The position numbers and the translations under genes were made by a program. From Paraburkholderia lycopersici (GTDB lineage Bacteria; Pseudomonadota; Gammaproteobacteria; Burkholderiales; Burkholderiaceae): a stretch of DNA of 47,404 nt. Below the pieces are notes generated by a model. The model did no database searches. It had not been told where the DNA came from and was given only the letters and a program-made list of their open reading frames with translations. Positions within the stretch are counted from its first letter, which is position 1. Each line of letters begins with the position of its first letter. Of this stretch, positions 8,543 to 16,597 are shown one piece after another. Location: contig NZ_FMYQ01000042.1 of NCBI RefSeq assembly GCF_900096975.1, forward strand, positions 1 to 47,404, written 5' to 3'.

Positions 8543-8758
8543 GTGAAACGGATCGCTTATGTCGTGTTTGCGGTGATGACGCTGGGATGCGGCGCCCCCG
8601 CATGCAAGAAAGCTCACGACGCCGGCAACGACAGCATGAAGGCGAGTCATGGCGCGGTCGTCGCGTCATCGGACGGGCAGGTCGCCACCGTGCGCGAAGC
8701 GCTCGCTTCGAGTGCGCCGCTGGCCGCGCGCGCCGCTTCGGCGGGAACCGGGCAATAG
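8543..8758 (+). CDS. Small putative lipoprotein
   Basis: A 71-residue protein starting with GTG at 8543, with AGGAGCGG at 8531-8538. The hydrophobic start MKRIAYVVFAVMTLGCGAPAC reads as a lipoprotein signal with Cys16 as the likely lipidation site (MTLGC is a weak lipobox). The remaining 55 residues are Ala/Ser-rich without a known domain. It is divergent from the DUF2231/sorbosone dehydrogenase operon. The evidence is the ribosome site plus the signal; a spurious ORF is not excluded. Confidence 0.5.
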   Translation: MKRIAYVVFAVMTLGCGAPACKKAHDAGNDSMKASHGAVVASSDGQVATVREALASSAPLAARAASAGTGQ

Positions 8759-8997
8759 CGCGGGCGCGCCGCCGCAGCCGGCGGGAACGATTGGTGCGAG
8801 ATTGGTGCGAGAGACGAGGCGTCCGGTCACCATCGAGCCCCTTCCATGCGCATAGCCCAGGTTGCGCCGCGCTACGCGCGTGCCAGTGGCGGGATATGGC
8901 GCAACGGAACGCATCGTCCACTATTTGACACGAAGCGCTTGTGGATCGCGGCCACGAGGTGACGCTGTCCGCCAGTGCACTGAAGCCGAGGCACGAC

Positions 8998-11343
8998 ATG
9001 GACAAGGCGCGACATCCCCCGCAAAGCGGGACCACCGAGGCCGGACGCAAGTCCGACGTCTATCCCTATGCTTCGGGTGGCTGGGGCTCGCTCAAGGCGG
9101 TAACGAAGATTCTGGTGAAGGAGAAAGCCGTCGTGCGCGACGCGGCGATCCTGCCGCATCAAAACAAGCCCGATGGCTTCATGTGCGTGAGCTGTTCGTG
9201 GGCGAAGCCCGCGCATCCGCACGCATTCGAATTCTGCGAAAGCGGCGCGAAAGCCACCGCCTGGGACACCACGGCCAAACGCGCCGACCGCGCCTTCTTC
9301 AAGCAGCACACGGTGAGCGAGCTGCTCGAATGGCACGATCACGATCTCGAAGACGCCGGACGCCTGACCGAGCCCATGCGCTACGACGCAGCGCGCGACC
9401 GCTACGTCCCTGTCTCGTGGGACGAGGCGTTCGAGGCGATCGGCGCGCGACTGCGCGAGCTCGATCCCGCCAGCGTGGTGTTCTACACCTCGGGGCGCGC
9501 CTCGCTCGAAACGTCCTATATGTTGCAGCTGTTCGCCCGCATGTACGGCACGAACAATCTGCCGGACAGCTCGAACATGTGCCACGAGAGCACGAGCGTG
9601 GGCTTGACACAGGCGATCGGCGTGGGTGTCGGCACGATCGGCCTCGACGATTTCGGGCAGACCGACCTCATGTTCTTCTTCGGCCAGAACGTCGGCACGA
9701 ACAGTCCGCGCATGCTCCATCAACTGCAGGACGCGCGCAAGCGCGGGGTGCCGATCATCACGTTCAATCCGCTGCGCGAGCCCGGACTCGTCGCGTTCGC
9801 GAATCCGCAGTCGCCGCGCGACATGCTGATCCCTGGCGACACGCAGATCAGCACGCAATATCATCAGGTGCGTCCGGGCGGCGACAGCGCCGCGCTCGCG
9901 GGCCTGTGCAAGGCCGTGATCGCGGCTCACGACGAGGCGCTCGCGAACGGCACGTCCGACGTGCTCGACGTGGCGTTCATCAGTGAGCATACGGTGGGTT
10001 TCGAAGATTTCGCGGCTTACGTGCGCGCGACGCCATGGGACGAGATCGAGCGCGAGAGCGGCCTCGCGCGCGAGTCGATCGAGGCGGCGGCGCGAGCCTA
10101 CATGCAGGCCAACGCCGTGATCGCGCACTACGGCATGGGTCTCACGCAGCATCGCCTGGGTGTGCAGAACGTCCGCATGCTCTGCAATCTGCTCTTTTTG
10201 CGCGGTAACGAGGGCAAGCCGGGCGCGGGGCCTTCGCCGGTGCGCGGACATTCGAACGTGCAGGGTCAGCGCACGGTGGGCATCACCGAAAACCCGGAGC
10301 TTGCGCCGCTCGATCAGCTTGCGCGCCAGTTCGGCTTCGAGCCGCCGCGCGAAAAGGGATTCAACACCATCGAAGCCTTCGAGGCGATGATCGAAGGCAA
10401 GGTGCGCGCCGTCATCAACCTGGGCGGCAATCTCGTGCGCTCCGTGCCCGACCGCCTGTGCACCGAACCGGCGTGGCGCAGCCTGCCGCTGACCGTCAAC
10501 ATCGCGACGAAGCTCAATCGCAGCCATCTCGCGCATGGGGAGAACGCCTACGTGCTGCCGTGCCTGAGCCGCATCGAGATCGACCGCAGCGGCGGGCGCG
10601 AGCAGGTCGTCTCGATGGAAGACAGCACGGCGCGCTTTCACGGCTCGCGCGGCGTGGCGGAACCGGCTTCGCCGCATCTGCGCTCGGAGCCGGCGATCCT
10701 GGCGGGGCTTGCGCGCGCGACGCTCGGCGAGCGTTCGACGGTCGACTGGAGTGCCTGGAGCGAGGATTACTCGCGCGTGCGCACGGAGATGGCGAAGACC
10801 TGGCCCGAGATGTTCCATGACATCGAAACGCGCATGTGGACGCCGGGCGGCTTCGTGCGGCCGCTGCCCGCGCGCGGGCGCAAATGGAAGACGAAGAGCG
10901 GCAAGGCGGAGTTCTGCGTGCCCGAATCGCTGGGCGAAGATCCCGACATGCGCGAAAGCGAACCCGACGCGCTGCGCCTCATGACGCTGCGCGCGGACGG
11001 CCAGTTCAACACGACGCTCTACAACCACGACGACCGCTTTCGCGGCGTGCGCGGCTCGCGCATGGTGCTGCTGATGAACCGCGACGACATGGCGGCGCGC
11101 GGCATCGACTCCGGCGACCACGTGACCTTGCGCACGGTCGCGCACGACGGCGTGCTGCGCGAAGTCGCCGGGCTTGCCGCCATGCCCTACGACGTGCCGC
11201 GCGGTTGCCTCGCCGGCTATTACCCGGAGTGCAATCCGCTGTTGCCGCTCTGGCATTACGCGAAGGAGAGCAAGGTGCCGGGCGCGAAATCGATACCGGT
11301 CCGCGTCGTGGAAATCGACAAGACGGGGCGCCACGGCGGCTGA
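8998..11343 (+). CDS. Molybdopterin oxidoreductase, FdhF/YdeP family
   Basis: A 781-residue cytosolic molybdoenzyme of the FdhF-like/YdeP branch of the DMSO reductase superfamily. ATG 8998 has GAGG 7 bases upstream; the frame is open to a GTG at 8941 without a site. The YdeP-type N-terminus VYPYASGGWGSLKAV (residues 21-35) is followed by Cys63-X2-Cys66 and Cys80 and then WDTTAKRADRAFF. The molybdopterin domains follow (NLPDSSNMCHESTSVGL, then FFFGQNVGTNSPRML), and the C-terminal MGD-binding domain starts near LMTLRADGQFNTTLYNHDDR. Length is normal. Members are annotated as formate dehydrogenase-like, but their electron acceptor and substrate are poorly known, and YdeP is linked to acid resistance in Escherichia coli. 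FdhD, often adjacent, is absent here. Confidence 0.93.
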   Translation: MDKARHPPQSGTTEAGRKSDVYPYASGGWGSLKAVTKILVKEKAVVRDAAILPHQNKPDGFMCVSCSWAKPAHPHAFEFCESGAKATAWDTTAKRADRAFFKQHTVSELLEWHDHDLEDAGRLTEPMRYDAARDRYVPVSWDEAFEAIGARLRELDPASVVFYTSGRASLETSYMLQLFARMYGTNNLPDSSNMCHESTSVGLTQAIGVGVGTIGLDDFGQTDLMFFFGQNVGTNSPRMLHQLQDARKRGVPIITFNPLREPGLVAFANPQSPRDMLIPGDTQISTQYHQVRPGGDSAALAGLCKAVIAAHDEALANGTSDVLDVAFISEHTVGFEDFAAYVRATPWDEIERESGLARESIEAAARAYMQANAVIAHYGMGLTQHRLGVQNVRMLCNLLFLRGNEGKPGAGPSPVRGHSNVQGQRTVGITENPELAPLDQLARQFGFEPPREKGFNTIEAFEAMIEGKVRAVINLGGNLVRSVPDRLCTEPAWRSLPLTVNIATKLNRSHLAHGENAYVLPCLSRIEIDRSGGREQVVSMEDSTARFHGSRGVAEPASPHLRSEPAILAGLARATLGERSTVDWSAWSEDYSRVRTEMAKTWPEMFHDIETRMWTPGGFVRPLPARGRKWKTKSGKAEFCVPESLGEDPDMRESEPDALRLMTLRADGQFNTTLYNHDDRFRGVRGSRMVLLMNRDDMAARGIDSGDHVTLRTVAHDGVLREVAGLAAMPYDVPRGCLAGYYPECNPLLPLWHYAKESKVPGAKSIPVRVVEIDKTGRHGG

Positions 11344-11653
11344 GGGTAGTGCGATGCCTGCGCATGCGCGCTTGTCTTCTCCGCAGGTTGCGCTGCACGT
11401 TACCCAGTCGGCAGCGCGTCGCGCCGCCAGGGAGACGGCCGATGACCGGTTGCGGCTCGACATTGCCAGCCCGGGGAGTTGAGGCGCGCGGAAATGGTGG
11501 TTTCTCCGGGCATCCGGCATGCTCATCGAGATGAGTCAGACCGGCCGCGAGCACCGTTGGCACACGAGCGGATCGGTCTGCGCTTCGCCGCGTACGCCAC
11601 GATCGGACTTCGGGTGGCATGACGCAATGTCAGGCCAATACCAGGGAGTTCGA
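11344..11653 (+). other. Intergenic stretch with one possible 42-residue ORF
   Basis: This stretch between the molybdoenzyme and the glycosyltransferase holds a short open frame, 11354-11482, preceded by GAGGGT about 7 bases upstream. Its product (MPAHARLSSPQVALHV...) matches nothing I recognise. No hairpin or promoter stands out. Confidence 0.2.
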
Positions 11654-12337
11654 ATGATTGGGGTCGTCATTCCCGCACACAACGAAGCGCGGTTGATCGC
11701 CGCGTGTCTTGGCTCGGTGCGTTGCGCCGCGTCGCATCCGTCGCTGCGGGGCGAAGCCGTCACCGCGCTCGTGGTGCTCGACGCCTGCACCGACGCATCG
11801 CCGCTAATCGCCGCGGAACTCGGCTTCGGCCGCTTGTGCGTCGATGCGCGCAACGTCGGCGTGGCGCGCGCGGCCGGTGCTCAGGCGCTGCTCGCGCGCG
11901 GCGCCCGCTGGCTTGCCTTCACCGACGCGGACAGCCGCGTCGCGCCGGACTGGCTCGTCGCGCAGCTTTCAACCGGCGCCGACGCCGTGTGCGGGCCGGT
12001 AAGCGTGGACGACTGGCGTGCGCTCGCACCCGGCGCGCGCGCCACATGGGCGCGCCGGTACTGCGACGCGGACGGGCATCGCCACGTGCATGGCGCGAAC
12101 CTCGGGGTGGCTGCGCACGCCTATTTGCGGGCGGGCGGTTTCCCGCCGCTCGCGTGCAGCGAAGACGTCGCGCTGGTCGATCTGCTGATCGCGACGGGTG
12201 CCACGCTCGCGTGGAGCGCCGCGCCGCGCGTGGTCACGAGCGGGCGTCTCGATCCTCGCGTGCGCGGCGGCTTCGGCGACACGCTCGCGGCCTGGGCGGA
12301 CGGCGTGAGCGACAGCGAGCCGTCCGTCGCGCCGTGA
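11654..12337 (+). CDS. Family 2 glycosyltransferase
   Basis: A 227-residue GT-A-fold glycosyltransferase (GT2-like), single domain, no membrane segment. It begins directly with the nucleotide-sugar-binding strand IGVVIPAHNEARLIAACLGS (residues 2-21). The metal-binding acidic motif is FTDADSRVAPDWL near residue 97, and the acceptor-side block HGANLGVAAHAYLRAGGF leads into CSEDVALVDLL. ATG 11654 follows GGGAG. The gene is short for the family, as is usual for stand-alone cytosolic members. It converges on a methyltransferase and an acyl-CoA dehydrogenase-like gene, with a PIG-L deacetylase 6 kb downstream. From memory these four families recur together in proteobacteria, which suggests one pathway that modifies a small glycosylated metabolite. 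Sugar and acceptor are unknown. Confidence 0.85.
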   Translation: MIGVVIPAHNEARLIAACLGSVRCAASHPSLRGEAVTALVVLDACTDASPLIAAELGFGRLCVDARNVGVARAAGAQALLARGARWLAFTDADSRVAPDWLVAQLSTGADAVCGPVSVDDWRALAPGARATWARRYCDADGHRHVHGANLGVAAHAYLRAGGFPPLACSEDVALVDLLIATGATLAWSAAPRVVTSGRLDPRVRGGFGDTLAAWADGVSDSEPSVAP

Positions 12338-12349
12338 GCGATCGGTCGT

Positions 12350-12967
12350 TCAGGCGTGTTCCCGATGCGCGACGCTCAATGCATCGCGGCTCCAGACGTC
12401 GAGCAGGAAATCCGCGTCCTCGATCTGGACCACGCCATGCAGCAAAGCATTGGCCGCAGCCTGCGCGAATATGCCGTGAACCTGAGCGCTTTCCAGCATC
12501 CATGTCTCTCCGCCATGACGCCAGTGGCAGCATGCGAGCGTGCCTCGGGTCTCTAGCGAGGATGCGGCAAGCGCGGCGAGCGCCGTGCAATCGGCGGCAT
12601 TCAGGTAGTAGGCGAACTCGCTCACCACGATGAGATCGAAGCGGCCGGCGGGCCAGTCATGGGGCATCGCCAGTGTTTGCACGTCGGCATGCGGGAACGC
12701 GGCGAGCCGCGCTCGCGCGGTGGCGACCGCGCGCGGCGCCAGGTCCGCGCAGAGCAGATGTTCGCAGCGCCGCGCCAGCTCGGCCGACAAGGCCCCGATC
12801 GCGCAGCCCGGCTCGAACACGCCGCGATAACGCGCGCGCGGCAGCGCGGCGAGCAGCAGCGCGCGTTTGCGCGCTTCGTACCAGCTTTCCCGATATCGCC
12901 AGGGGTCGGCGTTGGCGGCGAATTTGTCGTCGAAGTAGCCGGCGAGCGAAACAGGTGGGCAATCCAT
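12350..12967 (-). CDS. SAM-dependent methyltransferase (NodS-like)
   Basis: A 205-residue class I methyltransferase. The order of motifs is the NodS-like start FDDKFAANADPWRYRESWYE (residues 13-32), motif I GVFEPGCAIGALSAEL, the acidic loop ADLAPRAVATAR, and motif IV FDLIVVSEFAYYL. NodS enzymes N-methylate a deacetylated amino sugar. That fits a partnership with a PIG-L-type N-deacetylase and a glycosyltransferase, both encoded nearby, but the link is inference. ATG 12967 has TTGAGG 6-7 bases upstream; a TTG four codons earlier is the only alternative. It follows the acyl-CoA dehydrogenase-like gene by 24 bases on the same strand, so they are probably cotranscribed. Confidence 0.85.
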   Translation of the reverse strand: MDCPPVSLAGYFDDKFAANADPWRYRESWYEARKRALLLAALPRARYRGVFEPGCAIGALSAELARRCEHLLCADLAPRAVATARARLAAFPHADVQTLAMPHDWPAGRFDLIVVSEFAYYLNAADCTALAALAASSLETRGTLACCHWRHGGETWMLESAQVHGIFAQAAANALLHGVVQIEDADFLLDVWSRDALSVAHREHA

Positions 12968-12991
12968 CGTTATCCTCAAGATGCGGCGCGC

Positions 12992-14047
12992 TCATAGCCG
13001 CCAGTCTTCGCCGGATGCAAGAATCGCCGAGGCCAGGGTGGCGAGGTCGGCTTCCGCGTGGCTCTGGCGCACGAAGACCGGCAGGTCGGTAGCCATGCGC
13101 GCGAACCAGCGATCGCGGCACAACGGCGCCGCGCCCAGTGCGCGTGCGCAGGCGCGCAGCGTGCTGTCAACGGCGCTCTCCACCGCGCCGCGCGCGCGCA
13201 GCGCGAGCCGCTTTGCATCGGCATGCGGTGCGGCGTCGATCTCGTCGGCGCATTCTCGCAGGCACGCGCGAGCGGCGACGAGCGCCACGTCGGCAGCGCC
13301 GAGATGCGCGCGCAAATGCGGATCGTCGCGGCGTTCGGCGGCGTCGCGCAGGCGCACGGCGAGCGCCGCGGTGGCACCGTACCAGCAAGCCGCGATGCCC
13401 GCCGCGCCGTGCCAGAAACCGGGCCGGCATACATAGGCCCGAGGCGCGGCGACGAGGGTTGCGTGCGCATCGGCGAAATCGACTTCGACGCTTTGCGTGA
13501 CCGCCATGCCGACCGCTTCCCACCCGCGCGCGCTGACCGTCACGCCCGGCTGGTCCATGGGCACGGCGGCGAGCCAGTCGAGGCCGTCCGCATCGACGCA
13601 GGTCACGAGCGCATGGGTGACGAAGTGCGCGCCCGAGCACCACGCCTTCGTGCCGCCGAGGCGCACATGCGTGCCGTCGCGCAACGCGAAGCGCACGTCG
13701 TTGCGCGGCGCGCGCGCCGCCCAGACGGCCCAGAGGGAAGGCGAAGACGGCGCTGGCGAAAGCGGCGAAGTGTTTTCCACGCGCCCGCTCGCGGACAAAT
13801 CGGCGAGAATCGCGCACGCGTCGGCGTGCGCTTCATAAATCTTCACGAGCGCGAGATCGCGCGCGGCCACGCTGGCGAGAAACTGCCATCGCGCGAGCGT
13901 GTTGCCCGCGCCGGGCTGCGGGAGCGCCGGGAACACCGTCGATAGACGCCGCGCCGCGTGCGGGAGCGTCGTCGCGTCGAGAGGCAACGACTCGTTGGCG
14001 AGCAACGCGTCGAGTTCCGCCTGCCAGCGCCGGGGCCAATCGGACAT
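12992..14047 (-). CDS. Acyl-CoA dehydrogenase-like flavoprotein
   Basis: A 351-residue protein with the acyl-CoA dehydrogenase fold. The middle beta domain shows LGGTKAWCSGAHFVTHALVT and GWEAVGMAVTQSVEVDFAD, the equivalents of the family's substrate-pocket and FAD strands, followed by an Ala/Arg-rich helical C-terminal domain. The N-terminal helical domain is shorter than usual, and I could not place the catalytic glutamate, so the reaction may not be classical fatty-acid dehydrogenation. It starts at ATG 14047 and is followed by the methyltransferase in what looks like a two-gene operon. Together with the glycosyltransferase and the PIG-L deacetylase it may form one uncharacterised pathway. 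Confidence 0.8.
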   Translation of the reverse strand: MSDWPRRWQAELDALLANESLPLDATTLPHAARRLSTVFPALPQPGAGNTLARWQFLASVAARDLALVKIYEAHADACAILADLSASGRVENTSPLSPAPSSPSLWAVWAARAPRNDVRFALRDGTHVRLGGTKAWCSGAHFVTHALVTCVDADGLDWLAAVPMDQPGVTVSARGWEAVGMAVTQSVEVDFADAHATLVAAPRAYVCRPGFWHGAAGIAACWYGATAALAVRLRDAAERRDDPHLRAHLGAADVALVAARACLRECADEIDAAPHADAKRLALRARGAVESAVDSTLRACARALGAAPLCRDRWFARMATDLPVFVRQSHAEADLATLASAILASGEDWRL

Positions 14048-14122
14048 GGTGGACTCCCGCCCTTTACGTGGATTGACGAAGATTCCGCAAGCCGCATACC
14101 TTCGGGCAGCCCCCGTCTGACT

Positions 14123-14145
14123 CGGGTCCGCTCGCGGCGGACCCG
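14123..14145 (-). terminator. Hairpin downstream of the PRC-barrel gene
   Basis: A 9-bp stem (14123-14131 with 14137-14145, CGGGTCCGC and its complement) lies about 50 bases beyond the minus-strand stop at 14197. There is no T-run. Confidence 0.35.
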
Positions 14146-14196
14146 GTCGGCATCGATCAGGGCTTCATGCCCTCCGCCGGGAGTGGCGCACGCGGA

Positions 14197-14649
14197 TCAA
14201 GGCTGCGGGCCGCCCGCAAGCGGGTCGTCCTCCCAATGCGCGTGCGTGCCGTAATACTCGTGCAACGTGGTGGCCCAGCCGATGTCGGCCATGGAAGGCC
14301 AGTGGTCCTTGTCGAAGCCCGGCGCATTCTTGACGCGTTCCGCATTCACGTTGAGCACGAAGCATTTGCGGGAGGTATCGAGCGTGAGCGCGGCCCAGGG
14401 CAACGCCAGCAGCTTGTCGCCAATGCCGAGAAAGCCGCCGCTCGACATGACCGCGTAGGCGATCCTTCCGCGCTCGACGTCCAGCATGATCTGCTTGACC
14501 TTGCCTAGTTCTTCGTTATCCGAACTGTATACGCGATCGCCTTCGAGCGTGCTCGACGCCATGATGTACGGGCCGGGGCCGGCGGCGGTCTCACTGCCTT
14601 TGCCGACAATACGCGCGCCGGTTTGCGGGGAATCGGGGTTCATCGCCAT
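14197..14649 (-). CDS. PRC-barrel domain protein
   Basis: A 150-residue cytosolic protein with a PRC-barrel: YIMASSTLEGDRVYSSDNEE (residues 28-47), GKVKQIMLDVERGRIAYAVM and GIGDKLLALPWAAL form the six-stranded barrel seen in photosynthetic reaction centre H subunits and RimM. Stand-alone versions in beta-proteobacteria are stress-associated and of unknown function. AGGAG sits 6 bases before ATG 14649, which settles the start over the ATG two codons later. The C-terminal tail YYGTHAHWEDDPLAGG is conserved-looking but outside the barrel. It is a single-gene unit divergent from the GNAT gene. Confidence 0.88.
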   Translation of the reverse strand: MAMNPDSPQTGARIVGKGSETAAGPGPYIMASSTLEGDRVYSSDNEELGKVKQIMLDVERGRIAYAVMSSGGFLGIGDKLLALPWAALTLDTSRKCFVLNVNAERVKNAPGFDKDHWPSMADIGWATTLHEYYGTHAHWEDDPLAGGPQP

Positions 14650-14831
14650 GATGGGCTCCTGAATGGGAAGAGTGTGTGACGCGGTTGCATCGACAGCGCG
14701 GCGACGAAGCGGCTGTCGGACGCGCGGCGGTGATGCATCGACTGCTCAGCAACGCGCGCGCCTGGGCTGCGCGGCGCGCCGGCACTCTCCTTGCGCACGA
14801 CGTTGCAAACAAGATCGGGAGGACATGGGCA

Positions 14832-15317
14832 ATGAAAGACATATCGACGATCGCCGTGGTGCGGCGAGAAAATGCTTGCACGCTGGACGCACGCGTTCTG
14901 CTCGACGAGATGAGCGCCACCCTGGCGCTCTACTGCGCACCCACTCCGTCATCGCTGTTCGACGCGGAAGATCTGTGCACGGTGCGCAGCGCCTTCGTCG
15001 TGGCACGCACGACGGACGGCTTCGCGATAGGCTGCGGCGCACTGTGCCGTTTCTCGTTCGAGGTGGCGGAGTTCCGCTGCCTCTACCGGCGGCCCGAATG
15101 GCCCGGAACCGGTGCGGCGATTCTTCAGTTCCTCGAAGCAATAGCCATCGGGGCCGGCTACCGGCGCGCCATACTGCAGGCCCGCGAGGCGAACCGGCGC
15201 GCCATCGCCTTTTGTCGGCGGCACGGTTACGAGCGGGCCGAGCCGTTCGCCGACTGTGCGGGCGCGAGCGACGTCCGGTGCTTCGTCAAGGCGCTGCCGC
15301 TCGTGGCCGGCCAATGA
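14832..15317 (+). CDS. GNAT-family N-acetyltransferase
   Basis: A 161-residue GNAT protein. The acetyl-CoA-binding region is degenerate at motif A (RRPEWPGTGAAILQFLEAIA, residues 88-107 by eye) but motif B is typical (GYRRAILQAREANRRAIAFC, then RHGYERAEPFADC). ATG 14832 has GGGAGG about 9 bases upstream. The ending DVRCFVKAL is the usual last strand. The acceptor substrate is unknown; family members of this size modify small amines or ribosomal proteins. It converges on the UdgX gene with a 37-base gap. Confidence 0.8.
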   Translation: MKDISTIAVVRRENACTLDARVLLDEMSATLALYCAPTPSSLFDAEDLCTVRSAFVVARTTDGFAIGCGALCRFSFEVAEFRCLYRRPEWPGTGAAILQFLEAIAIGAGYRRAILQAREANRRAIAFCRRHGYERAEPFADCAGASDVRCFVKALPLVAGQ

Positions 15318-15354
15318 GGCGCCGCCGCGCGAGGTGCCGGGCGTTGCCGCGGCG

Positions 15355-16023
15355 CTAGCGGCTGGCCGCGAGCGAGTGCGCGTGGCGCAGCGCGTCGACC
15401 ATCTGCGCGCGCGCCGCTTCGCGGGCTTCCGAACTCGACGCGCGCAACACGTATGACGGGTGCCACGTCGCCACCACCACAAGCTCGCCGATACGCGCGG
15501 GGTGCTCCATGTGCGCGTTCAGGCGTGCGCTCGGATCGTGCAGCACCGCGCGCAGCGCGGTCGCGCCGAGCGCGACGACGACCTTCGGCTTCACCTGCGC
15601 GAGTTCGCGGTCGAGCCAGTATGCACAGGCTTCCACTTCGCGCTGTCCGGGCGTCTTGTGCAAGCGGCGCTTCCCGCGCAGTTCCCATTTGAAGTGCTTG
15701 ACCGCGTTGGTCACGTAGACGGTCTTGCGCGCCACGCCCGCCTCTTCGAGCACGGTATCGAGCAGCACGCCCGCAGGCCCGACGAAAGGCAGGCCCACGC
15801 GGTCCTCGCTGTCGCCGGGCTGCTCGCCGACGAGCATCAGCGTGGCGTGCGAACTGCCCGCGCCGGGCACCGCATGGGTGGCGTCGCGCCAGAGCGTGCA
15901 GCGCCGGCAGGCGTCGAGCGATTCGGGCTCCTGCTGCAGGTCGGCCTGCGTTCCGGCGGACGTACGCTTCGACGTACGCGATACGTCATGCCGCTGGCCC
16001 CGCTCGGGCGCGCGCGACGTCAT
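15355..16023 (-). CDS. udgX: UdgX-type uracil-DNA binding protein
   Basis: A 222-residue family-4-like uracil-DNA glycosylase. Motif 1 is GEQPGDSEDRVGLPFVGPAG (residues 66-85) and motif 2 HPSYVLR (residues 188-194). The insertion GKRRLH (residues 117-122) matches the KRRIH loop that sets UdgX apart. In the mycobacterial enzyme the loop histidine, here His122, attacks the sugar and leaves the protein covalently bound to the abasic DNA. Iron-sulfur cysteines Cys39-X2-Cys42 and Cys133 are visible; a fourth is not obvious. The role is probably in repair or tagging of uracil-containing DNA. ATG 16023 overlaps the stop of the BON-domain gene (ATGA), so the two are coupled. The N-terminal 25 residues are Arg/Ser-rich and variable. 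Confidence 0.9.
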   Translation of the reverse strand: MTSRAPERGQRHDVSRTSKRTSAGTQADLQQEPESLDACRRCTLWRDATHAVPGAGSSHATLMLVGEQPGDSEDRVGLPFVGPAGVLLDTVLEEAGVARKTVYVTNAVKHFKWELRGKRRLHKTPGQREVEACAYWLDRELAQVKPKVVVALGATALRAVLHDPSARLNAHMEHPARIGELVVVATWHPSYVLRASSSEAREAARAQMVDALRHAHSLAASR

Positions 16024-16391
16024 TGGGGCGCCTCGTCCACGGCGAGCGCGTTGCGAACCGCCGCTACGCCGTCGATGCGCGCGGCGATGCGGCTCACCTC
16101 GTCCCGCTGCGCGCGCTGCGGCACGGCGCCGCTCAGCGTGACCGTGCCGTCCTGGGTGCTTACGCGAATGTCGCTCGAATCGACGTTCTTCGCGCTCGCG
16201 AGCGCGGCCTTGACCTTGGCCGTGACGACCGTATCGGCCGCTTTGCGGCCCAGCGTTTGCGGCGAGCCTGCGTCGCTCAGGCCGTCGGGGGTGACCGAAG
16301 CGCCGAGGGGCGGCCCCGGGGGTGTCTGGGCGCGCGCGCCCGTCGCGGCGAGCGCGGCGCATAGCGTGAAAACAAGGCAGCACGGCTTCAT
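16020..16391 (-). CDS. Secreted BON-domain protein
   Basis: A 123-residue periplasmic protein. Residues 1-22 are a signal peptide (MKPCCLVFTLCAALAATGARA). A single BON domain follows, from DTVVTAKVKAALASAKNVDS to GVAAVRNALAV, the OsmY/HyperOsmY type that binds phospholipid membranes. GGGAGG lies 6 bases before ATG 16391. The stop overlaps the start of udgX by four bases, an odd pairing of an envelope protein with a DNA-repair protein. It is divergent from the Na+/H+ antiporter. Confidence 0.88.
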   Translation of the reverse strand: MKPCCLVFTLCAALAATGARAQTPPGPPLGASVTPDGLSDAGSPQTLGRKAADTVVTAKVKAALASAKNVDSSDIRVSTQDGTVTLSGAVPQRAQRDEVSRIAARIDGVAAVRNALAVDEAPQ

Positions 16392-16597
16392 CGGGCCTCC
16401 CTGAGCGAACGGCATGCGGCGCACGCCGGTCTGTGTGGGGTCGTCCAGCGGTGCGCAACCGGCGTACCGCGCGTGCGGGGCAGGCGGTGCGGAGTGGCGC
16501 GAATCGGCGGCATGGATGTTGCGCAGCCGAGGTGTCATCCGCGCGCGGGCGGCGCCCGGCGCGCCGCCGCAACGATCGACAAGGGGGACGGTTTCCG

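Noticed and set aside
8872..11526. An 884-codon open frame on the minus strand
   Set aside because: It lies antisense to the YdeP-type molybdoenzyme and has low-complexity, Arg/Ala/His-rich sequence. The plus-strand gene has clear family motifs.
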